Positions 1 to 5,028 of a stretch of 5,874 nucleotides of DNA are shown piece by piece. Made by a program: the position numbers and the translations under genes. The notes beneath the pieces were generated by a model. That model was not told where the DNA came from, made no database searches, and worked only from the letters and a program-made list of their open reading frames with translations. The stretch is taken from the NCBI GenBank assembly GCA_016199375.1, contig JACQGV010000198.1, forward strand, positions 1 through 5,874. Reading direction: 5' to 3'. Source of the DNA: Chloroflexota bacterium (GTDB lineage Bacteria; Chloroflexota; Dehalococcoidia; SHYM01). The first letter of the stretch is position 1. Every line of letters starts with the position of its first letter.

Positions 1-714
1 GATATGAGGGTGGTGGGCGCCGTGGATACGGCGGCGCCGGGTCCCAGCCTGGCCCTGCCGGCGGGGGGGACGGTGCCCCTGGGGAAGGAGACGGCGGCGA
101 TCCTGGACCAGGCGCGGCCCCAGGTATTGGTGGATTTCACCGCCCCGGGTGTGGTGCTGGAGGGTGTTCGCGCCGCCGTCGCCCGAGGCGTCCATCTGGT
201 GATCGGCACCACGGGCCTGGCGCCGGCGGAGCTGGAGGAGATAGACCGGCTGACCAAGGGAGCGGGCCTGGGGGCCCTGGTCGCCCCCAACTTTGCCTTG
301 GGGGCCGTGGTGATGATGCACCTGGCCCAGATAGCGGCCAGGCATTTCGACTACGCTGAGATCATCGAGCTGCACCACGAGCAGAAGCTGGACGCCCCCT
401 CGGGCACGGCGAAGGCGACCGCCGAGCTGATGGCGCGAGCCCGGGGCAAGCCGTTCCTGCGCACAGTACCTGAGAAGGAGCCCGTGAAGGGGAGCCGAGA
501 CGCCGCGGTCGGCGGGGTTACCCTCCATGCGGTGCGGCTGCCGGGGCTGGTGGCCCACCAGGAGGTGATCCTGGGCGCCCTGGGCCAGACCCTGAGCATC
601 CGCCACGATACCGTGAGCCGGGAGGCCTTCATGCCCGGCGTCTTGCTCGCCATCCGGCGAGTCCCTACAATGAAGGGCTTGGTCGTGGGGCTGGAGCGAT
701 TGTTGGGGCTCTGA
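1..714 (+). CDS. dapB: 4-hydroxy-tetrahydrodipicolinate reductase, 3' part (5' end outside window)
   Basis: Cytoplasmic enzyme that reduces the DapA product to tetrahydrodipicolinate with NAD(P)H in the DAP/lysine pathway. The reading frame is open from base 1. The visible part starts at about the second beta strand of the Rossmann fold (VVGAVD), so roughly 25-30 N-terminal residues, including the glycine-rich dinucleotide loop, lie upstream. The internal ATG at base 4 is not the real start. Visible family motifs are GTTGL, the APNFALGAV segment, and the active-site block ELHHEQKLDAPSGTA (codons about 370-414), which contains the HH pair and the lysine matching E. coli H159/H160/K163. The C-terminal part (LPGLVAHQEVILG, then QTLSIRHD and FMPGVLLAI) is typical. 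The stop TGA overlaps the ribosome-binding site of the next gene, 7 bp away, so the two are co-transcribed. The enzyme looks intact and functional over the visible region. Confidence 0.96.
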   Translation, partial: DMRVVGAVDTAAPGPSLALPAGGTVPLGKETAAILDQARPQVLVDFTAPGVVLEGVRAAVARGVHLVIGTTGLAPAELEEIDRLTKGAGLGALVAPNFALGAVVMMHLAQIAARHFDYAEIIELHHEQKLDAPSGTAKATAELMARARGKPFLRTVPEKEPVKGSRDAAVGGVTLHAVRLPGLVAHQEVILGALGQTLSIRHDTVSREAFMPGVLLAIRRVPTMKGLVVGLERLLGL

Positions 715-717
715 GGT
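713..717 (+). promoter_or_regulatory. Ribosome-binding site deciding the GTG start of the Asd homologue
   Basis: GAGGT overlaps the dapB stop codon (TGA at 712-714) and lies 4 nt before GTG at 722. It supports a GTG start there rather than the in-frame GTG at 740, which would remove residues leading into the first beta strand (NVALVGATG). The overlap suggests translational coupling with dapB. Confidence 0.6.
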
Positions 718-721
718 ACAG

Positions 722-1738
722 GTGCGGCGCGAGCTCAATGTGGCCCTCGTGGGCGCCACCGGCCTGGTGGGCCAGGAGATACTGAAGATTCTGGAGGAAC
801 GCAAGTTCCCCGTGGCGGAGCTGCGCCTCTGCGCCTCCGATCGCTCGGCGGGGCGGCGGCTCTTCTTCAACCACCGCGAGCTCAGTGTCCACGAGACCGG
901 GACGCGGACCTTCGAGCGGATGGAGCTCGTCCTCTTTGCCGCCGGCCGCGAGGTGGCTTCTCACTACGCGCACCTGGCGGCCCGGGCGGGGGCCGTGGTG
1001 ATAGACTACAGCCCGGCCTTCCGGCTTGAGGCCGGGGTGCCCCTGGTGGTGCCGGAGGTCAACGCCGAGGACCTCAAGGGGCACGAAGGCATCATCGCTA
1101 ACCCCGAGAGCACCGTCACCCAACTGGTCATGGTCCTCAACTCTATCAATCGGATCAACCCGGTGCGCCGCGCCGTCGTGGCCAGCTATCTGGCGGTCTC
1201 GGGAGCGGGCGCCGCCGCCCAGGAGGAGCTCACGGTCCAGATCAAGCAGGTGCAAGAGGGGCGCGCCGCGATGCCCCATATCTTTCCCCACCAGATCGCC
1301 TTCAACGTGCTTCCCCAGTGCGATGTCTTTCTGGACAACGGCTACACCAGGGATGAGTGGGAGCTGGTGGAGGAGAGCCGCAAGGTCCTCCACGCCCCGG
1401 AGCTCGCCCTCGCTGCCACCTGCGTCCGGGTGCCGGTGCACCTTGGCCACGGGCAGGCCGTCCATCTTGAGCTGGCCCACCCCATGAGCGCCGAGGACGC
1501 CCGCAAGGCCCTGGCGGAGGCGCCCGGCGTCAGGGTCCTCGATGACCCCCACGTGAGCCTGTACCCGACGCCCTGGTCAGCGGCGGGCCAGGACAGCGTC
1601 TTCGTAGGCCGCATCCGCCAGGATACGGCGTTTCCCAACGGGCTGGCGCTCTGGATTGTGGCCGACAACGTCCGCAAGGGCGCGGCCCTCAACGCCATCC
1701 AGATCGCCGAGGAGCTCCTGGCCCGGGAGCTGGTCTAG
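722..1738 (+). CDS. Aspartate-semialdehyde dehydrogenase homologue, USG-1-like, catalytic Cys absent
   Basis: A 338-residue protein of normal Asd length. The N-terminal Rossmann domain has GATGLVG (11-17). The phosphate-binding Arg is kept in AFRL (R101), followed by PLVVPEVN. The C-terminal dimerisation domain ends with the typical PNGLALW and DNVRKGAALNAIQIAE. True Asd enzymes (aspartyl phosphate to aspartate semialdehyde, NADPH) carry NPNCST with the nucleophilic Cys; here the segment is NPESTVTQ (127-134), with Ser130 or a gap at the Cys position. The substrate-orienting Gln of SYQAVSGAG is Leu157 (SYLAVSGAG). The EExK pair after GYT is DEWE, so the phosphate-contacting Lys is Glu214. The basic/acid residues R236 and H243 (RVPVHLGH) remain. 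E. coli USG-1 likewise lacks the Cys (PDSLTSQ). I infer a paralogue with a non-catalytic or altered role; a true asd should exist elsewhere. Homology is certain, loss of activity is inference. Second gene of the dapB operon. Confidence 0.92.
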   Translation: MRRELNVALVGATGLVGQEILKILEERKFPVAELRLCASDRSAGRRLFFNHRELSVHETGTRTFERMELVLFAAGREVASHYAHLAARAGAVVIDYSPAFRLEAGVPLVVPEVNAEDLKGHEGIIANPESTVTQLVMVLNSINRINPVRRAVVASYLAVSGAGAAAQEELTVQIKQVQEGRAAMPHIFPHQIAFNVLPQCDVFLDNGYTRDEWELVEESRKVLHAPELALAATCVRVPVHLGHGQAVHLELAHPMSAEDARKALAEAPGVRVLDDPHVSLYPTPWSAAGQDSVFVGRIRQDTAFPNGLALWIVADNVRKGAALNAIQIAEELLARELV

Positions 1739-1747
1739 TCCACGGCG

Positions 1748-2221
1748 GTGACGCCCGTAGGGCCTCGCTCCGGGGAGCCTGCTCGAGAGCTACTGGGCGG
1801 CCTGGCCGCCCGCTGGGGCGAGCTGACACCCTACCGAGTCGCGGGGGCGGGCGCCACCTACCTCCGGGGCGAGGCGCTGCTGTACGTCGTGCCGCCCCTC
1901 CGTTCGGGGCCTCCCTGGGAGTACCTGGTGGACGAGGAGACTCTGGACGACCTGCTGCAGGCCGACGACACCTACCTGGTCCTGGTAGGCTCCGGGGCCG
2001 ATGACATCTGGACGGTCCCGGCTGACGAGGCGGCCTTCCTGATCGAGGGCCGGGTGCCCCAGACGGGGCCTCAGGGGGAGCGGGCCTGGCGCTATTATCT
2101 GGCGCCGCAGGCCGGGCTCCTCGACTCCGCTCAGGCCAAGCGCTGGCTTCTGCGGGCAGAGAGCAACCCCAAAGAGACGGTGGACGTCAGCCTCTTCCGC
2201 AACGCGCCGCCCGGCGGCTAG
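1748..2221 (+). CDS. Hypothetical protein, 157 residues, third gene of the dapB operon
   Basis: I do not recognise a family. The frame opens with GTG 9 bp after the Asd-homologue stop, has no in-frame ATG alternative, and shows the strong third-position G/C bias of its neighbours. No clear Shine-Dalgarno sequence precedes it, so it may depend on translational coupling. The product is predicted soluble, with no signal peptide or membrane span. It has an alanine/leucine-rich start (PARELLGGLAARWGELTPY), a hydrophobic strand ALLYVVPPL, an acidic helix-like EETLDDLLQADD, a strand TYLVLVGSG, a later RAWRYYLAP, and a polar tail. Conserved position in other dap operons would suggest an accessory role, but nothing in the sequence names one. 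Its TAG stop falls in the outer edge of the adjacent repeat element, so the original C-terminus may have been altered by insertion. Confidence 0.72.
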   Translation: MTPVGPRSGEPARELLGGLAARWGELTPYRVAGAGATYLRGEALLYVVPPLRSGPPWEYLVDEETLDDLLQADDTYLVLVGSGADDIWTVPADEAAFLIEGRVPQTGPQGERAWRYYLAPQAGLLDSAQAKRWLLRAESNPKETVDVSLFRNAPPGG

Positions 2222-2311
2222 AATTGGTTGCAAAACCCTCACCCCCTGCCAGAGTCCCGAAGGGTCGGGACTCTGGATATCCCCCAGGAGGACTTTCGCA
2301 ACAGGCTCTAG
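2218..2311 (+). repeat. Short miniature inverted-repeat element (degenerate copy of the 4810-4957 family)
   Basis: The ends are imperfect inverted repeats: CTAGA, 4 nt, GTTGC at 2218-2231 against GCAAC, 4 nt, TCTAG at 2298-2311. Just inside the left end, 2234-2248 (AACCCTCACCCCCTG) is identical to 4821-4835, and the match extends to 20 of 22 bases from 2227. The right part (CTGGATATCCCCCAGG) resembles 4924-4937 of the larger element. The copy therefore looks like an internally deleted relative of that element in the same orientation. No coding capacity. No convincing target duplication is visible. Confidence 0.6.
2249..2276 (+). terminator. Perfect 12-bp hairpin after the dapB operon, possible terminator
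   Basis: CCAGAGTCCCGA (2249-2260), loop AGGG, then TCGGGACTCTGG (2265-2276) form a perfect GC-rich stem starting 28 bp after the last stop codon of the operon. There is no T-run after it (ATATCCCCC), so it is not a textbook intrinsic terminator. It could still weaken read-through or protect the 3' end. It is also the central hairpin of the repeat element, which explains its presence without a terminator role. Confidence 0.4.
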
Positions 2312-2355
2312 CGGGCCAGGCACCCCGGCGGAAGCGGCGTGGGCGGCGGCGGCGA

Positions 2356-2384
2356 TTGCGTTTCCCCGCAGGCTGTGCTATATA
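2356..2384 (+). promoter_or_regulatory. Candidate promoter for the membrane protein/tubulin-like pair
   Basis: TTGCGT (2356-2361) and TATATA (2379-2384) are separated by 17 bp, and the -10 is preceded by TGC, giving an extended -10 (TGCTATATA). This is the AT-richest spot in a very GC-rich intergenic region and lies 88 bp before the ATG at 2473, giving a leader of about 80 nt. The direct repeat CAGGCTG (2369-2375 and 2392-2398) brackets the -10, which could matter for regulation. The -35 match is weak. Confidence 0.45.
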
Positions 2385-2445
2385 GCCTTCACAGGCTGCC
2401 CACCCACGCTTCCGTCGCTGCCCCACGCCGGTGCTGGGGCGCAGT

Positions 2446-2466
2446 TCACACCAAGGGGAGGTGTGA
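2446..2466 (+). promoter_or_regulatory. Dyad/hairpin enclosing the ribosome-binding site
   Basis: TCACACC (2446-2452) and GGTGTGA (2460-2466) are perfect inverted repeats with a 7-nt loop AAGGGGA. The Shine-Dalgarno run GGGGAGGTG (2455-2463) lies across the loop and right arm, 9 nt before ATG 2473. In RNA this hairpin would partly pair the ribosome-binding site; in DNA the same dyad could be an operator. The run also supports the ATG at 2473, because the in-frame GTG at 2461 is followed at once by TGA. Confidence 0.45.
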
Positions 2467-2472
2467 GGCGTT

Positions 2473-2868
2473 ATGGCGCCGGGCGGTGCCGTGCCGTTGC
2501 TGGTTTCGCTGCTTGGCCTGTTGGCGCAGCTGGCTATAATCGCGCGTTTCCTGTCGAAGCCCGACCGGGTGCCTGTCGCCAACACGCAATACTTCATCGA
2601 TGCCTGGCACCTCCCCACGCTGGCGTTCCTAGTCTCAGGTTTGCTCCTGTTGCTGGTGGGCTGCGGAGTCTGGTTGTACGCTTGGGCCCTGGGAAGCATC
2701 TGGGGCGGGCCCGCCAGCGCCTTTTATCTGAGCCTGGGGGTGCTCATCCTGGAGGGGGTGGCGCCTCGGCTGGCTGTTTCAATTTCGCTCTCAGGCCCAG
2801 CGGCGCTGGAACCAGCGGGCAGCGTGCGGGCCTGGCGGCCTCTCGCGGGCCGGGATAGCCAAACCTAG
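2473..2868 (+). CDS. Small three-helix membrane protein, 131 residues
   Basis: No known family recognised. Three hydrophobic segments are visible: about 6-27 (LLVSLLGLLAQLAII), about 47-73 (LAFLVSGLLLLLVGCGVWLY) and about 80-106 (FYLSLGVLILEGVAP). A polar loop at 28-46 contains KPDR and NTQYFIDAWH. The 107-131 tail carries several Arg residues and is hydrophilic, probably cytoplasmic. No signal-peptidase site is evident. A strong ribosome-binding site precedes the ATG. The gene ends 18 bp before the tubulin-superfamily GTPase gene and shares its strand and promoter, so the two are likely an operon. A membrane anchor, receptor or regulator for the GTPase is a reasonable inference. No catalytic residues can be pointed to. 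Confidence 0.78.
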   Translation: MAPGGAVPLLVSLLGLLAQLAIIARFLSKPDRVPVANTQYFIDAWHLPTLAFLVSGLLLLLVGCGVWLYAWALGSIWGGPASAFYLSLGVLILEGVAPRLAVSISLSGPAALEPAGSVRAWRPLAGRDSQT

Positions 2869-2886
2869 AGCTGTGGGAGCCGAGCT

Positions 2887-4605
2887 ATGAGAGTCAAGAT
2901 GGTCGGGCTGGGCAAGTGCGGTAGCCGCACGGTGTTGGACTTCTATGCCGTGGTCCACGGCCAGAAGCCCGTAACGCCCACCTTTCGCTTCCGCGGGAAG
3001 TACGGGGCCCTGGGCGAGTGGATGTCTGGCGCCCGGCGGCGGTTCCAGTCCTTCAAAACTGCTGTCTCTGGTCACCGTAACTACCTCCCCGATCCCGCCG
3101 AGTACATCGTCGCCGATGTGGACGAGACCAACGATGTGCTGCAGATCTTCCAGCAGGACTCCGAGTCCAAGGAGGGGGCGGAGTTCCTGGGCAAGATCCT
3201 GCGTCTGCACGATACCATGGCCCATGGGTGTGGCAACTTTCATATCCTGGGCCAGGGCGTTATGCGCAAGTATCTGGAGAGCCCCAGACACTACGATGAC
3301 GTCATCGGCAGGCCCGGCTCGGCAGCAGAGGGCACCGAGCTGTTCTTCATCTGCTTCTCCCTGGGAGGAGGCACCGGGGGAGGTTCGGCCATAGAGCTGG
3401 CGCATCGCCTGCGGCAGGAGCTTGCGCGCCCGGGGCATACCCAGCAGACCTGTATCTTGGGCGTGGGGGTGATGCCGGAGCTGTTCGATATCAGCGCCCT
3501 GGACCGTGAGCGGACCGATCAGGAGGTGGACCTCCGCACCGACCCGTCCCGGCTGGGCTACAGCGCGGGGCGGTTCATGCTGCAGCAGTACGCCCGGCTC
3601 CACGGCTTCGATGGCCTGCTCCTCATCAGCAACAACATCATCCCCAATGAGTATCTAACGCAGCACGGCATTGGCCTGGAGGACTTCCACGGCAAGATGA
3701 ATGAGTTCCTGGCCAACATCATCCGGGAAGTCGCCACCCAGCACACCAAGTTCCTGCCCGAGATCGATAGCGCCGATGTGCGCGATCTGAAGACGCTCCT
3801 GGGAGGAGAGGCGGTCATCGCCGGGTTCGCTCGGCGCAAGCTTCCGGAGAAGCGGCACGCTCCAGAGCGGGCCCTGGACAGCGTGGCCGCCATGATAGTG
3901 GAGGCCATCTCCCCGGTGCGCCAGAGGCTGCGCTCCAAGGAGGATTTCCAACAGCCCTTGCACGGGCTCAGCGTGGACGTGGAGATGGACCGCGATTTCC
4001 AGGCCCTCGCATCGAGGGGCTTGGATCACAGGACCCTGTTGAGTGAGCCGCTGGCGCTGCCCAGGGAGTTCCGGCAGGCCAAGTGCGTGGCCGCCTTCTA
4101 TGGCGTTCCCAGGGACGATGTCTTCCTGCCCACGGAACGCGAGTTCCTGCACCATTGTTTGCAGCGCTTCTTCCCCAATGCCCTACGCGAGGTGTTCTCC
4201 TATCACCACCTGAGCGACCAGTACGTGGTCACCATCCTCATATCTGGGCTGTTTGGCCGGGAGGCGCTCTGGGATGTCTATCAGTATCTCAAGCAGTCCT
4301 GGATCAAGCCCGCCAAACGGACCGGCGGCTTTGAGGACGACCTCGATGCTCTCGTTGTGGGTGATGAGCCCATAACGCGAGAGCAGCTCCGGGCCCTCGT
4401 TTCCGGCGATACGGAGGTCTTCCACAGCGACCTGTGGCCAGACATGGCCCGCACCTTCGAGGAGGTGGCGGCCCAGCTGCGCGCGCCCAGCACCTATTTC
4501 ACAGACGCCATGTTGAACTTGGACCAGGTAGCGGCCGGGCTGGAGAACTTCCGGCTGCTGGGCAAGCGGGGCATCAAGGCTGTGCGTGCTCCGCGGCTCC
4601 CTTAG
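2887..4605 (+). CDS. Divergent FtsZ/tubulin-superfamily GTPase, 572 residues
   Basis: Predicted GTP-binding, filament-forming protein of the FtsZ/tubulin superfamily. Superfamily landmarks appear in order. Strand 1 and loop T1 are VKMVGLGKCGS (3-13). A strand with a T3-like loop is YIVADVDETN (73-82). The phosphate-binding T4 signature is GGGTGGGS (160-167). A strand/T5 region is ILGVGVMPELF (190-200). T6 is LLLISNN (244-250), with Asn in the purine-contact region. The T7 catalytic loop EIDSADV (292-298) aligns with FtsZ NVDFADV and keeps both Asp residues. A C-terminal activation-type domain follows (about 300-470), then a tail of about 100 residues ending in a basic stretch (KRGIKAVRAPR). 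It is much longer than the FtsZ core, with extra sequence at about 25-70 and 83-150. Start: ATG 2887 with GGGAG at 2875-2879. It is not canonical FtsZ, BtubA/B or TubZ; it may belong to the 'tubulin-like' or FtsZ-like families. Superfamily call is strong, function unknown. Confidence 0.88.
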   Translation: MRVKMVGLGKCGSRTVLDFYAVVHGQKPVTPTFRFRGKYGALGEWMSGARRRFQSFKTAVSGHRNYLPDPAEYIVADVDETNDVLQIFQQDSESKEGAEFLGKILRLHDTMAHGCGNFHILGQGVMRKYLESPRHYDDVIGRPGSAAEGTELFFICFSLGGGTGGGSAIELAHRLRQELARPGHTQQTCILGVGVMPELFDISALDRERTDQEVDLRTDPSRLGYSAGRFMLQQYARLHGFDGLLLISNNIIPNEYLTQHGIGLEDFHGKMNEFLANIIREVATQHTKFLPEIDSADVRDLKTLLGGEAVIAGFARRKLPEKRHAPERALDSVAAMIVEAISPVRQRLRSKEDFQQPLHGLSVDVEMDRDFQALASRGLDHRTLLSEPLALPREFRQAKCVAAFYGVPRDDVFLPTEREFLHHCLQRFFPNALREVFSYHHLSDQYVVTILISGLFGREALWDVYQYLKQSWIKPAKRTGGFEDDLDALVVGDEPITREQLRALVSGDTEVFHSDLWPDMARTFEEVAAQLRAPSTYFTDAMLNLDQVAAGLENFRLLGKRGIKAVRAPRLP

Positions 4606-4650
4606 CAGTCGGGGGATTGCGCCCGCCGGGCGATCGCGGCGCTGTTCCTC

Positions 4651-4666
4651 AGTGTCCTAGGACACT
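4651..4666. promoter_or_regulatory. Perfect 16-bp palindrome, candidate operator
   Basis: AGTGTCCTAGGACACT is perfectly self-complementary with no spacer, which suits a site for a dimeric DNA-binding protein better than an RNA hairpin (only about 6 bp around a CTAG loop, no T-run). It lies 45 bp after the tubulin-like gene and directly beside the end of the minus-strand relic. No obvious promoter overlaps it and the next intact gene is over 360 bp away, so it may be left over from a displaced regulatory region. The cognate regulator is unknown. Confidence 0.5.
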
Positions 4667-4668
4667 AG

Positions 4669-4782
4669 GCCGGGCTTCTCCCAGTAGCCTCCCGGGTGCA
4701 GGGCCGCGAGGATGGCGGCGATGGGATCGGCGCGCATGGCTGGCGGCGCGCTCCGGCCTGTCTACAACAGGCGCAGGGCAAT
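4669..4782 (-). pseudogene. Decayed gene fragment resembling a cyclase/prenyltransferase-repeat-like family
   Basis: On the minus strand, protein-like pieces occur in successive but shifted frames. IALRLL (4782-4765) is followed by a 2-nt shift into DRPER (4762-4748). A further shift leads to MRADPIAAIL (from 4737) and then HPGGYWEKPG (ending at 4669). A stop follows at 4657-4659. The order matches the N-terminal pattern LALRDLLDRP...PIxxILxxQxPDGYW that I recall from Chloroflexota proteins often labelled squalene-cyclase-like or, wrongly, NifH. The frame breaks, the missing stretch between pieces and the abrupt end at 4669 indicate a dead fragment. Family assignment is from memory of the motif and is tentative; the HPGGYWEKPG block is the best evidence. 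Confidence 0.42.
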
Positions 4783-4803
4783 CGCCGCTCTGGAACTGGG
4801 CGC

Positions 4804-4963
4804 CGTAGAGCTTGTTTCAGAACCCTCACCCCCTGTATCCCCCTCTCCCTTGCCAAGGGAGAGGGGGAGGAAACAAATCTGGGGGACACCCCCAGACCCC
4901 TGCCAAAGGGGGCGTAGCCCCCTCTGGACTCCCCCTGGAACGGGTTTTGAAACAAGCCGTAGA
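4804..4963. repeat. Putative target-site duplication flanking the MITE
   Basis: CGTAGA occurs at 4804-4809 directly before the element and at 4958-4963 directly after it. Counting the shared GC at the element edge, the direct repeat is 8 bp (GCCGTAGA at 4802-4809 and 4956-4963). This fits a staggered-cut insertion. A caveat is that the smaller element has TAGAG-like sequence outside its core ends, so part of the left copy could instead belong to an extended terminal repeat. Confidence 0.6.
4810..4957 (+). mobile_element. 148-bp miniature inverted-repeat transposable element (MITE)
   Basis: Terminal inverted repeats are GCTTGTTTCAGAACCC (4810-4825) and, read on the other strand from 4957 to 4942, GCTTGTTTCAAAACCC, which match at 15 of 16 positions. 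The interior holds three perfect hairpins: a 14-bp stem TCCCCCTCTCCCTT (4838-4851) with loop GCC and its complement at 4855-4868; a 7-bp stem CTGGGGG/CCCCCAG (4879-4895); and a 7-bp stem AGGGGGC/GCCCCCT (4907-4923). It has no coding capacity, so movement would need a transposase supplied elsewhere. It sits immediately upstream of the dapA promoter and interrupts the interval next to the gene relic. Confidence 0.78.
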
Positions 4964-4988
4964 CGCTGTCACAGGGCCGCGCTATACT
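4960..4988 (+). promoter_or_regulatory. Candidate dapA promoter
   Basis: TAGACG (4960-4965, 4 of 6 to the -35 consensus) and TATACT (4983-4988, 5 of 6 to the -10 consensus) are spaced by exactly 17 bp. Transcription would start near 4995, giving a leader of about 34 nt before the dapA ATG. The -35 hexamer overlaps the right copy of the CGTAGA duplication, so everything further upstream of the promoter is MITE sequence. This makes dapA a separate transcription unit from the dapB operon. Confidence 0.6.
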
Positions 4989-5028
4989 GGCGCAACGTCG
5001 GGGTGAGCAGTCTGCTGGGAGGTGCGCG

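Larger units (their letters stand above)
4606..5028. other. Non-coding interval between the tubulin-like gene and dapA
   Basis: This 423-bp interval has no credible intact gene. From left to right it holds a weak GC hairpin, a 16-bp palindrome, a decayed minus-strand gene relic, a 148-bp miniature inverted-repeat element, and the dapA promoter and leader. The open plus-strand frames here run through the repeat element, are rich in Pro/Arg/Ser, and are not believable proteins. Confidence 0.7.

Noticed and set aside
4..714. Taking the ATG at base 4 as the dapB start
   Set aside because: The dinucleotide-binding glycine loop of DapB would be missing; the frame is open to the window edge, so the gene is simply cut.
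665..1552. Long minus-strand open frame (295 codons) opposite the Asd homologue
   Set aside because: It mirrors the high-GC plus-strand gene. Its translation has no family motifs, while the plus strand is clearly Asd-like.
2463..2858. Alternative plus-strand frame (131 codons) overlapping the membrane protein
   Set aside because: It lacks the clean hydrophobic helices seen in the frame starting at 2473 and sits too close to the Shine-Dalgarno run.
2791..3603. Minus-strand open frame (270 codons) opposite the tubulin-like gene
   Set aside because: It is a shadow frame. The opposite strand has convincing GTPase motifs in order, and this frame runs through two plus-strand genes.
2887..4605. 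Calling the GTPase the cell-division FtsZ
   Set aside because: T1, T4 and T7 are divergent, the protein is far longer than usual FtsZ, no FtsZ-type C-terminal tail is seen, and no division genes are nearby.
4620..4632. Hairpin CGCCC-GCC-GGGCG just after the tubulin-like gene as a terminator
   Set aside because: The stem is only 5 bp with no T-run, a pattern expected often by chance in DNA this GC-rich.
4838..4923. The repeated hairpins as a CRISPR array or as structured-RNA genes
   Set aside because: The hairpins differ in sequence and spacing, there are no spacers, and the flanking inverted repeats explain the segment as a MITE.
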